From: Pseudomonadota bacterium
Lineage (GTDB): Bacteria > Bdellovibrionota > UBA2428
Length of the DNA: 34,460 bases
Direction of reading: 5' to 3'
Assembly: GCA_018001635.1 (NCBI GenBank)
Contig: JAGNHS010000002.1
Coordinates: forward strand, 67,601 to 102,060
The position numbers and the translations under genes were made by a program. The notes beneath the pieces are model-generated. The model was not told the DNA's origin. It made no database searches and worked only from the letters and a program-made list of their open reading frames with translations. Shown here in pieces: positions 22,714 to 30,776 of the stretch (within the stretch, counting starts at the first letter, position 1; each line of letters opens with the position of its first letter).

Positions 22714-24498
22714 ATGAACAAAGGATTAAAGTATCGTTTTATATTTTGTATTTTTATTTCGCTTCTGACCTTTTATATGGTGACTCCTACTTTATGGAGC
22801 CTTTATAAGGGCGACGACGAACAAAAACCTTCATTTTTACCAGATATGAGTATGCAGTTTGGTTTGGATTTGAAGGGTGGGGTGCACATGGTTCTTGGTG
22901 TGGATCTCGACAAGGTTGTTCGCGATCAATTGGTTTCTTACGGTAATACGTTAGAGAAAAGTTTGGAGAAAGCTGGAATCACTGGTGTGACAACTAAGTT
23001 ATTGCCAGAACGTTTTGAACTTGAAGTGATTTCACCTAATGAAGAAACAAAAAATAAAGTTTCTGCTGAAATGACAAAGAACTTTAGTGTGCTTGAATTC
23101 GTGGGTGAGAGTGGAAACACTTTGGTGACTAAAGTTTCTTCACAGCAAGAAAATTATATTAGAACGCGTGCGATTGACCAAAGCATTGAAACAGTTCGCA
23201 ATCGTATCGACGAATATGGTGTGTCTGAACCTGTTATTGCTCGAAAGGGAGATAGTCAGATTTTAGTGCAATTCCCTGGAGCCAAAGATCCTGAACGTTT
23301 GAAAACTTTAATTGGTCAAACTGCGAAGTTAATGTTTCGAATTGTTCATGAATGTACCGATATGGGTTGTGTAGAAAAACAACATGCCGATATTGGCGCT
23401 AAAATTTTAGAAGTTGAAGCGGCTGGTAAATACACTAGAGATAGTTTCGATCGTTTCTCTTTGTATCGCGATCGCGTGAATCAAGATCTAAAAGATAAGA
23501 TTCCAGCAAACACTGAAATATTTTTTGAAAAAGATCGTGACCCCAATCAGGTGGGTAAATTTATTTACAAACCTTATTTGCTTTCCACTAAAGATGTTCT
23601 TTCTGGTGAATATATAAAAGATGCTTATTCGCATCTTTCTAAAGGTAATGGAATGATGAGCCAAGAGCGTCCTGTTGTGCTTTTTGAAATGAATAGTGTT
23701 GGGGCACCTATGTTGGCGCAACTCACAACTGAATTTAAGGGACGTTTAATGGCCATAGTTCTTGATGATTTGGTGAAAAGTGCGCCGGTTATCCAAAGTA
23801 CAATTTCTGATAGCGGCCAAATATCTTTGGGTTCTGGAAATATAGAACAAGTGCAACAAGAAGCTCACGATACAGCTATTGTATTACGTGCGGGAGCATT
23901 GCCTGCATCCATCGAAGTTCAAGAAGAGCGTGTGATTGGACCCAGTATGGGTAGAGATGCGATTGAAGCTGGTAAAATTTCTTTGGTTTTAGCAACGATA
24001 ATCGTGTTTATCTTTATGTGGGGTTATTATGGTGCCGCTGGTTTAGTGGCTAACTTCGTAACTTTAGTTAACGTTTTAATGATTTTTTCAATATTGGGTT
24101 CGCTTAAGGCAACTCTCACTTTGCCTGGTATTGCTGGAATTGTTTTAACAATTGGTATGGCCGTTGATGCTTTGATTATTATCTATGAGCGTATGCGCGA
24201 AGAGCTTCGGGCTGGCCGAGTTGGAAAAAAGATGATTGATTATGGTTTTGATAAAGCCTTTTCTACTATTCTCGATTCTAATATAACGACGCTAATAGGC
24301 GCATTTGTCCTACTGAATTACGGAACAGGGTCGATCCGAGGATTTGCATTCACTTTAATTGTGGGAATTGGAGTGAACGTGTTCTTGGCCACATACTTTA
24401 GTAAAATACTATTTCATGTATTTTTCGAAAATTCTAAAACGCTTACTTTAGGACTCAGTCGTAAGGAGCTCGCAGGGCTCAACGAAAGGACAGTGTAG
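22714..24498 (+). CDS. secD: Protein export membrane protein SecD
   Basis: The 594-residue SecD assists late protein export with the proton motive force. It begins with a transmembrane helix (about residues 11-30), then QFGLDLKGGVHMVLGVDL, the periplasmic P1 region with TVRNRIDEYGVSEPVIARKG and QILVQFPGAKDPER, and a C-terminal bundle of five helices. The conserved GMAVDA with Asp in transmembrane helix 4 is kept (GMAVDALIIIYERMREELRAG, against the usual VDANVLIFERIREEL). Length is normal. It ends 3 bases before secF. Confidence 0.97.
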   Translation: MNKGLKYRFIFCIFISLLTFYMVTPTLWSLYKGDDEQKPSFLPDMSMQFGLDLKGGVHMVLGVDLDKVVRDQLVSYGNTLEKSLEKAGITGVTTKLLPERFELEVISPNEETKNKVSAEMTKNFSVLEFVGESGNTLVTKVSSQQENYIRTRAIDQSIETVRNRIDEYGVSEPVIARKGDSQILVQFPGAKDPERLKTLIGQTAKLMFRIVHECTDMGCVEKQHADIGAKILEVEAAGKYTRDSFDRFSLYRDRVNQDLKDKIPANTEIFFEKDRDPNQVGKFIYKPYLLSTKDVLSGEYIKDAYSHLSKGNGMMSQERPVVLFEMNSVGAPMLAQLTTEFKGRLMAIVLDDLVKSAPVIQSTISDSGQISLGSGNIEQVQQEAHDTAIVLRAGALPASIEVQEERVIGPSMGRDAIEAGKISLVLATIIVFIFMWGYYGAAGLVANFVTLVNVLMIFSILGSLKATLTLPGIAGIVLTIGMAVDALIIIYERMREELRAGRVGKKMIDYGFDKAFSTILDSNITTLIGAFVLLNYGTGSIRGFAFTLIVGIGVNVFLATYFSKILFHVFFENSKTLTLGLSRKELAGLNERTV

Positions 24499-24501
24499 AC
24501 C

Positions 24502-25434
24502 ATGGAACTTTTTGATCCGAAATTGCTCAAAATTAATTTCTCAAAAACTTTTAATTTTTTTGTTGTTGTTTCTTCAATTCTTTGTGTTTTGAGTGCCATT
24601 GCAATTTTCTATCCAGGCTTTAACTACGGCATTGATTTTCGAGGTGGAATTGAAGCACAAGTTGAATTTAACGACCCTGCCGTAAATTCCCAAGCCATTC
24701 GTGATGCCATTGGTGATAAAGTAAAAAACCTTACGATTGTTGAATCATCCAAGAAAGACTCTGGTTTAAAAAAGGAATATTATTTAAACGTACAAGCTGA
24801 TGATGTGAATGCGGGTTCGAAGCAACTTAAGGAAGTTTTAGAGCAAGCTTATCCTGGAGCTTACAAGCTTAGTAAAATGGACACCGTTGGTCCTAAAATT
24901 GGTGCCGAGCTTAGAAAATCCGCACTACTTTCTTTGTTCTATACTTGTATCCTCATTGCACTTTATATTTATTGGCGTTTTGATATTAGATATTCTCCTG
25001 GAGCCATCATTGCGGTTATTCACGACTTGTTATTGACCAGCGGTTTTTTAATTGTAACAAGAATGGAATTCTCGACTACAGTTGTGGCAGCACTTCTTAC
25101 GTTAGCGGGTTATTCCATTAACGACACCATTGTAGTATTCGATCGTATTCGTGAGTTAGAGGCCCGAGTTGGTAGTATGGATAGAAAAAACATGTTGAAC
25201 TTAGCCGTAAACTCAACATTATCTCGAACTGTTATGACAGCTGGGACAACACTTATGTGTTGTGTGGTTTTGTATTTTTTTGGTGGTGCTGCTTTAAGAG
25301 AATTTTCTGCAGCAATATTTTTTGGAATTATAGTGGGAACTTATAGCTCTATTTTTATTGCAGCTCCTACTTATTTATTAGGCGATAGATTGTTCTCAGA
25401 TAAATCTTCCACACTTAGAGCTAGAAAAGTTTAA
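24502..25434 (+). CDS. secF: Protein export membrane protein SecF
   Basis: The 310-residue partner of SecD. GIDFRGGIEAQVEF in the periplasmic domain, VAALLTLAGYSINDTIVVFD with RIRE in transmembrane helix 4, and LNLAVNSTLSRTVMTAGTTL are the standard SecF motifs. Six helices are visible, including a final IFFGIIVGTYSSIFIAAPTY. It is separated by 3 bases from secD and by one base from recJ. Confidence 0.97.
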   Translation: MELFDPKLLKINFSKTFNFFVVVSSILCVLSAIAIFYPGFNYGIDFRGGIEAQVEFNDPAVNSQAIRDAIGDKVKNLTIVESSKKDSGLKKEYYLNVQADDVNAGSKQLKEVLEQAYPGAYKLSKMDTVGPKIGAELRKSALLSLFYTCILIALYIYWRFDIRYSPGAIIAVIHDLLLTSGFLIVTRMEFSTTVVAALLTLAGYSINDTIVVFDRIRELEARVGSMDRKNMLNLAVNSTLSRTVMTAGTTLMCCVVLYFFGGAALREFSAAIFFGIIVGTYSSIFIAAPTYLLGDRLFSDKSSTLRARKV

Positions 25435-25435
25435 A

Positions 25436-27184
25436 GTGACGCCAAAGCCTCTCTGGAAACTTCGTAGAGAGGGTGAGTTTTCACCAGAAAACTATCCTTC
25501 TCGGGGGCTTCTCACTGCCCAAGCTTTTTGGGCGAGAAATCTCAATAGCATTCATGATGCGGAAAGCTTTTTGCGTCCACGTTTAAGTGAGTTGTTGTCT
25601 CCGTTTCGATTGAAAAATTTAGAAGCTTCTAGTGAACGATTGTTAAAAGCCGTTCAGAATCAAGAAAATATTGTTGTTTATGCAGACTATGATGTTGATG
25701 GTATGTCGGCATGCTCTCTTCTTACGTTGTTTTTGAAACAATGTGGGGCTCAAAACGTGAGTCATTATATTCCTCATCGCTTTGAGGAGGGTTACGGTGT
25801 GCATGTGGCAGCCATTGAAAAGTTAGCCCAAGAACGTAGTCCGAATCTTCTTATCACGGTTGATAATGGAATCACGGCCATTGAAGCCATTGCTAAAGCC
25901 AATGAACTCAAGATTGATGTTATCCTTACAGATCATCATTTACCCAAAGAAAAGCTCCCTGAAACTCCTTACTTGATAAATCCCAACGCTGGAGGAGATG
26001 AGAGTGGCTTGGGATATCTTTGTGGTACGGGTGTGGCTTTTTATTTGAGTTTGGGATTGTTGATTAAAGCGCGTGAATCAAAGCATTTTGAAAAATTGGG
26101 GATTGAAGTTCCTAAGCCAAAAGAGTTTTTGGATTTTTTTGCCCTGGCCACTCTGGCCGATCAAATGCAATTAATTGGTGAAAATAGAAATCTAGTTAAG
26201 GCCGGTTTAGAGCAGTTAAGAACAACTCGAAGGCCGGGATTACAAGTTTTATTGCGAGAATGTGTCGATGATCTTTCGGTAAATTTATCGGCTCGATCGG
26301 TCACTTTTGGAGTGGTGCCTAAACTCAATGCTGCCAGTCGTATGGGTTTTGCGGAAAAAACTTTAGAGCTTTTAATGGCTAAAGATTGGAATGAAGCTGA
26401 AGTGGCTTGTCGGAATTTATTGGATCTCAATAATAAGAGAGTTCAAATGCAGGCTGAGGTTTGGGAAGAAGCTCATTTCCAGGCTAAAGAGCAAGATCTT
26501 GCTCAGGCCCCAGTGTTAATAGTTAAGGGAAAATGGCATGAGGGTGTGTTGGGAATAGTTGCAGCAAAAGTTGTTGAGGCTTTTGCAAAACCTGCGATTG
26601 TCTTGAGTGAAAATGGAACTTTATTAAAAGGTTCAATGCGGACGATCCCAGGTTTTCACTGTTTAAGATTACTCAACGCTGCTCAACAACATCTTTTGGG
26701 TTTTGGTGGGCACGAGGGTGCTGCTGGTTTGCAGCTCGATCTGAATAATTTTTCGTTGTTTCAGGAAAGCGTTTGGCAAGAGGCCTTAAATTTTTCCAAT
26801 ACTGAAAATGTTGTTTCTGAAATTTTATTTGATGGATTTTGGGTGCCTACTCACGATGAAAATGATTTTTTTATGCTCGAGGACTTTGCTCCCTATGGTC
26901 CTGCTAACCCTGAGCCACTCTTTTGTGTCAAGAATTTGACTATTCCCTCTACATATAAAGTCTTAAAGGAAAAACATCTAAAGTGGCAAGATAAGGCATC
27001 GGGAATCGAGTTTTTAGCCTTCAATAAATCTCAAGAGATTTTGAAGCATATTCAAGAGGGAAGCGCTCAATTCGACGTCTTAGTGACACCTGAAGTGAAT
27101 CGCTTTCGAGGACAGGCTCGCTTACAATGTAGAGTAGAGCATGTCAGACTTACTATTGCCGAAAATTCTAATTCTCGATCCTGA
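25436..27184 (+). CDS. recJ: Single-stranded-DNA-specific exonuclease RecJ
   Basis: A 5'-3' single-strand exonuclease for recombination and mismatch repair. Visible DHH-family motifs: VVYADYDVDGMSACSLL near residues 80-95, TDHHLPKE around 165-172, and the DHHA1 motif GFGGHEGAAGLQL near 422-434; the middle contains FFALATLADQMQLIGENR. The 582-residue length is normal. The start is GTG 25436, one base after the secF stop, so translation is probably coupled. The last 44 bases overlap the GGDEF gene in another frame. Confidence 0.95.
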   Translation: MTPKPLWKLRREGEFSPENYPSRGLLTAQAFWARNLNSIHDAESFLRPRLSELLSPFRLKNLEASSERLLKAVQNQENIVVYADYDVDGMSACSLLTLFLKQCGAQNVSHYIPHRFEEGYGVHVAAIEKLAQERSPNLLITVDNGITAIEAIAKANELKIDVILTDHHLPKEKLPETPYLINPNAGGDESGLGYLCGTGVAFYLSLGLLIKARESKHFEKLGIEVPKPKEFLDFFALATLADQMQLIGENRNLVKAGLEQLRTTRRPGLQVLLRECVDDLSVNLSARSVTFGVVPKLNAASRMGFAEKTLELLMAKDWNEAEVACRNLLDLNNKRVQMQAEVWEEAHFQAKEQDLAQAPVLIVKGKWHEGVLGIVAAKVVEAFAKPAIVLSENGTLLKGSMRTIPGFHCLRLLNAAQQHLLGFGGHEGAAGLQLDLNNFSLFQESVWQEALNFSNTENVVSEILFDGFWVPTHDENDFFMLEDFAPYGPANPEPLFCVKNLTIPSTYKVLKEKHLKWQDKASGIEFLAFNKSQEILKHIQEGSAQFDVLVTPEVNRFRGQARLQCRVEHVRLTIAENSNSRS

Positions 27185-28202
27185 TCGCGATTTTTTGGAT
27201 CAAATGAAAGTCCATGCCGACAAGCGTGAGACGCAAATTGAATTGCGTGTTTTTGATCGTAGCGATGTTGTTAATTTGGAGAAAATTGTTTGGGAAGTGA
27301 TGCCCGACATCATTGTTGTGAATTTAGATGCTGAAGCCGAATTGGAATTTGCTAATTGCATTCAAGTCATACAGCGATTGCCTATGTCGCCTTCTCCTAT
27401 TGTGGTGGGTATTAGCCAGCAAGACGATCGATGGCTTATTCAAGAAGCTTTTAAAAAAGGTATTTCTGATTTTCTTGAAAAACCCGTAGATCCAATTTTA
27501 ATGTGGTTAAAACTCGACGTTCTTTTGCGAGTGCGAAAAAATCAAATGCAATTAGATGCTGCTACAAAGCAGCTTAGTAATTTGAATATGCATTTATCTC
27601 GAACAAATCGTAAACTTGAAGAGCTTACAGTCACCGACGATCTTACTGGGCTTTATAATATGCGCTATATGGCACAGGCACTAGATAAGCATTTTACCTT
27701 ACTCCTAAGATACCATCGTCCTTTTTCCATTATTATGATGGATTTGGATCATTTCAAACAAATTAACGATCGCAATGACCATTTGGTGGGATCAGAAACT
27801 ATTAAAAATATTGGCCGTGTTGTAGAAGCCTGCACTCGAAATACTGATATTAAAGCGCGCTATGGTGGCGATGAATATATTATTGCACTTCCAGAAACTG
27901 ATCGGAAATCGTCGGCTGTTGTGGCTGAGCGATTGCGAGAAAGCATTTACTTGAATTCAGTCGTCATTAATGAAAAACTAAGTGTTAAAGTTACGGCGAG
28001 CATCGGGGTGGCCTCTTTTGATCCAACAAGACATAAGGCTTTTACCGATTTGATTAAAGATGCGGATAGAGCCATGTATAGAGCAAAACAAACAGGTAGA
28101 AATCGCGTTTGTCTTTTTGAGGAAGGGCAAGACGTTGGATATGATGAAACTCAAAGTTCGATAATGACTGCAGTTAAGAAAATTCATGGGGGTTCTAGAT
28201 GA
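27141..28202 (+). CDS. Diguanylate cyclase with degenerate receiver domain
   Basis: Residues 1-130 form a receiver-like fold (PKILILDPDRDF, PIVVGISQQDD, DFLEKPVDP with the conserved Lys), a helical linker follows, then a GGDEF domain with TVTDDLTGLYNMRYM, MDLDHFKQIND and GGDEY at 242-246. The GGDEY motif should be active, and an RxxD inhibitory site (Arg233-Asp236) sits five residues ahead, so product inhibition by cyclic di-GMP is expected. The residue at the phosphoacceptor position is Asn61 instead of Asp, and the acidic pair reads Asp-Pro, so ordinary phosphorylation is doubtful; Asp63 lies two residues on. ATG 27141 lies inside recJ; it overlaps the next gene by 4 bases. Confidence 0.93.
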   Translation: MSDLLLPKILILDPDRDFLDQMKVHADKRETQIELRVFDRSDVVNLEKIVWEVMPDIIVVNLDAEAELEFANCIQVIQRLPMSPSPIVVGISQQDDRWLIQEAFKKGISDFLEKPVDPILMWLKLDVLLRVRKNQMQLDAATKQLSNLNMHLSRTNRKLEELTVTDDLTGLYNMRYMAQALDKHFTLLLRYHRPFSIIMMDLDHFKQINDRNDHLVGSETIKNIGRVVEACTRNTDIKARYGGDEYIIALPETDRKSSAVVAERLRESIYLNSVVINEKLSVKVTASIGVASFDPTRHKAFTDLIKDADRAMYRAKQTGRNRVCLFEEGQDVGYDETQSSIMTAVKKIHGGSR

Positions 28203-29305
28203 GAAAGCTTGTATTTTTAGGTTTGATTTTAGGTTTTGTAAAAATTAATGCCGCCACCTTAAATGCGAATGAGGCTTTGAAAATAACAGTCGATCAATTT
28301 CAAAAGGCGAGCCAATCTTATAGAAAAGATGGACCCCAAGCCTTTATTAATCATTATTCAAAGCTAAAACCCTACGATAAAGCTTATTTACAAAAGTTAT
28401 TAGGTTCATTGCCTCAACTTCCTACGGTGACATTAAAAGAGGGAGTTGTTCTTGTTGAAAATGACGAATTAAAGGTTCGTGTTCAATTAATAAATACTTT
28501 TGATGCCACCTTTATTTTTAATGACGAAAAATTGAGCGTTTTAAATTTTCGTAGCATACAGGATCTCCAAGCAGAATTGGATAAAATCTTAAATCCAAAA
28601 CTTGAAGAATCTGCAAGATTTTCGATTTTTCCAAGGGCCTATGCAGCTATGAGTAATGGTGCAAAAACGGCTATTGTAATCGGAGCCGTAGCTTTAATTG
28701 CGGTTGTGGCATCGGGTATGTTTAGTCGAAGTAGCTCCGCAGGTAGTGTTGGAAATACAGGAGCTGGAGGATATCATAGCGGTTACGGTTCGCCTCAAGG
28801 TTCTAACTTTGAAGCTTTTGAACCAGTAGCAACATTAGCGTCTTCTTCACCTGATCCTGCCTGTGAAAAAACAGATCAAACAGAGGCGGCACAACGTCAG
28901 GCTTTGAGAGAACTTTTTTGTGTGCAAAAAGATGCCTTTGCCAATTTAAATCAAGGTTGTGATGCTGAGCGAATTGTTACAGGAGCTAATGGTGAGAGCG
29001 TAAAAGTGAGACCTCAATTTAGCAGTGTTTTAGGATCTAATATGGTGGATCTCTATTATAAAGTTAAATCAAAATATCCTTCTAGTCGTTTGCCAGAAGT
29101 TATGAATAAATTGGTCTGCTCGTATTATGGAATTTATTTTAATATGGATCCAAATTTTGCGCAGATTAAATCTGATAACTTTTGCTTTAGCAACAAATTT
29201 GAATTTCGCTTTCATTCATCCTATGTGTTGAGTTGTAACGCAAAAAATGTAGCCGATTGTCATGGTCAGGCTCTAACATATCAAGGAAAGCCACTTTGTA
29301 ATTAA
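28199..29305 (+). CDS. Predicted secreted or envelope protein of unknown function
   Basis: The 368-residue product has a signal peptide (MRKLVFLGLILGFVKINAAT), an N-terminal region of about 120 residues with many Lys/Leu helices, and one hydrophobic segment (about 155-173, AKTAIVIGAVALIAVVASGM) followed by a Ser/Gly/Tyr-rich linker with GNTGAGGYHSGYG. The C-terminal part has seven or so Cys residues (for example LSCNAKNVADCHGQ), which points to disulfides outside the cytoplasm. No known motif is recognised. It starts within the stop of the GGDEF gene (ATGA) and precedes the channel gene, so it belongs to the same transcription unit. Confidence 0.7.
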   Translation: MRKLVFLGLILGFVKINAATLNANEALKITVDQFQKASQSYRKDGPQAFINHYSKLKPYDKAYLQKLLGSLPQLPTVTLKEGVVLVENDELKVRVQLINTFDATFIFNDEKLSVLNFRSIQDLQAELDKILNPKLEESARFSIFPRAYAAMSNGAKTAIVIGAVALIAVVASGMFSRSSSAGSVGNTGAGGYHSGYGSPQGSNFEAFEPVATLASSSPDPACEKTDQTEAAQRQALRELFCVQKDAFANLNQGCDAERIVTGANGESVKVRPQFSSVLGSNMVDLYYKVKSKYPSSRLPEVMNKLVCSYYGIYFNMDPNFAQIKSDNFCFSNKFEFRFHSSYVLSCNAKNVADCHGQALTYQGKPLCN

Positions 29306-29324
29306 GAATTGTTTAAACAACTTT

Positions 29325-29330
29325 GAGGGA
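29325..29330 (+). promoter_or_regulatory. Ribosome binding site deciding the channel gene start
   Basis: GAGGGA 7 bases before GTG 29338. The longer alternative start, TTG 29323, would lie over this site and adds five residues, so GTG 29338 is preferred. Confidence 0.5.
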
Positions 29331-29337
29331 GTCTTTT

Positions 29338-29817
29338 GTGCGTAATAAAAAATCAAATGCCTTGCACTCAAGACTTTTGAATTTGTTTAAACAACCCAGT
29401 TTTTGGTTGGTAACTCTATTAGGGAATACGGCTCTATTCTCGAGCACCTTTATTGTTTTTTATATTGAACGTGATGTTAATTTAAAAATGCAAAGTCCCT
29501 TAGATGCTTTATGGTGGGCTGTTTCAACTATAACCACTGTGGGCTATGGAGATGTTTTACCAATAACAACTTCGGGTAAAATTATAGGGATACTCTTGAT
29601 GTTGCTTGGAACAGCTTTATTTGCGTCATACACGGCTTTGTTTGCCGGCGCCTTGTTGTCTTCTGATATTGGGCAAATGAAACAAGATATAGATAAACTT
29701 GAAAAGATTGAGAGTGACATTAAAGAAGATGAAGCCACTTTAGAACAGTTGTTGATACAAGTTCAAAGAACTCTTGAGAGACGGCGTCAAGAGAGAGATC
29801 CGGAGAATAAAAAATGA
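29338..29817 (+). CDS. Two-transmembrane potassium channel
   Basis: The 159-residue protein has one helix (FWLVTLLGNTALFSSTFIVF), a pore loop LWWAVSTITTVGYGDVLP with the K+ selectivity filter TVGYGD (Thr67-Asp72), and a second helix (GIILLMLLGTALFASYTALF-like stretch at about 81-103), the plan of KcsA-type ion channels. The C-terminus (about 105-159) is a charged coiled coil and not an RCK/TrkA nucleotide-binding domain, so nucleotide gating as in MthK is not expected. GTG 29338 is preferred over TTG 29323 because GAGGGA at 29325-29330 is well placed. Its last four bases overlap the start of the next membrane protein gene, so the pair is likely cotranslated. Confidence 0.88.
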   Translation: MRNKKSNALHSRLLNLFKQPSFWLVTLLGNTALFSSTFIVFYIERDVNLKMQSPLDALWWAVSTITTVGYGDVLPITTSGKIIGILLMLLGTALFASYTALFAGALLSSDIGQMKQDIDKLEKIESDIKEDEATLEQLLIQVQRTLERRRQERDPENKK

Positions 29818-30713
29818 GAGCGATAATTCAATTTCTTGGAAGAATTATTGAGCTCATGTTTTTTATCACCTTTGTATATTTGTTCGATTTGCTTTGGACT
29901 TGGAGTCCTATCTTTAGTTGGGCCAGGGGATGTGCTTTTCTAAGTTTGGCTTTTGCGTTTTTATTCTTTTTTGTATTGCTAAGAAAAACTGATTTTTTTG
30001 GACATTGGAAAAGTCCTTATTTTTTACTTTTATTTTTAGGTTTAGGTGCGATGATTTGGGGCGTGAAGTTTATTCGACTGCAAAAAAGCAGTGGTCCGGA
30101 TTTTTATAAAACTTATAGTAATTGCAGACCCTGGACTTCGGAAATTTTAAAGGCCGAGTATTTTGAAAATTTAATTTATAATAAAAATCCTAAACTTCTT
30201 TATTATGCAAAAGAGCTTGAGGAGTTTTGTAGGGGGGGGATTTTAGCTGAAGAAGTTAAGCGAGTTCAGTCTACGGGAGAGAGACCTTCTTTTTGTAAGG
30301 GAAGTGCTCAAAGCGAAACTACGAACGCTTGTTTTTTAAAATATGTTAATGAACTTTATAAGACGGTTCCTGCGTCTTCATTTGCTAGATTTTATTCTAT
30401 GGGAATGGTGTGGAAAAAGATGAATGGAGTTGCTGATTCAGAGCCGGCTCCTGTTGAAGCGTCTTCAAAAGAAGCTTCGTTTGTTGATCGAGCTAAAAAG
30501 CTAATGGGAGTTCAGGTTGCTGTTGAAAAATTGAATTCTCGTATTGAAGCTATGATGCAGGGAAAAGATCCCGGAACAATCGAGTTTAACTATCAAAAAG
30601 ATGTTTGGGAACCTTACTACGAGGATGAAAAATCTCGATTTATGACTCAGCCTTCGATTAAATGGATTTATGAACAGCTTAAAGGCTTTGAGCTCGTTGA
30701 AAGCACTAAGTAG
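29814..30713 (+). CDS. Three-helix membrane protein with Cys-containing domain, unknown function
   Basis: No family is recognised. The N-terminal 88 residues contain three hydrophobic segments (roughly 7-28, 40-56 and 69-85), followed by about 210 residues without membrane segments. This soluble domain has four Cys (in SNCRPW, EFCRGG, SFCKGS and NACFLK) within 95 residues, consistent with a periplasmic disulfide-bonded fold, and later RIEAMMQGKDPGTIEFNYQK. It overlaps the channel gene by 4 bases (ATGA), so a role as channel partner is an attractive guess but unproven. It is the last gene before the terminator at 30715-30748. Confidence 0.7.
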   Translation: MRAIIQFLGRIIELMFFITFVYLFDLLWTWSPIFSWARGCAFLSLAFAFLFFFVLLRKTDFFGHWKSPYFLLLFLGLGAMIWGVKFIRLQKSSGPDFYKTYSNCRPWTSEILKAEYFENLIYNKNPKLLYYAKELEEFCRGGILAEEVKRVQSTGERPSFCKGSAQSETTNACFLKYVNELYKTVPASSFARFYSMGMVWKKMNGVADSEPAPVEASSKEASFVDRAKKLMGVQVAVEKLNSRIEAMMQGKDPGTIEFNYQKDVWEPYYEDEKSRFMTQPSIKWIYEQLKGFELVESTK

Positions 30714-30714
30714 A

Positions 30715-30748
30715 AAAGCCTGCTGGCTTGGATGGGCCAACAGGCTTT
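30715..30748. terminator. Bidirectional hairpin terminator between convergent genes
   Basis: AAAGCCTG (30715-30722) pairs with CAGGCTTT (30741-30748), and TGGC (30724-30727) with GCCA (30736-30739) inside one C/A mismatch. It lies just past the stop at 30713 and 29 bases beyond the end of the minus-strand gene at 30777. The minus-strand transcript would continue into CTTTTC, the plus-strand one into CTTTCTT, so it can serve both directions. Confidence 0.75.
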
Positions 30749-30776
30749 CTTAGGTAGAAACTATTGATACAACTTA

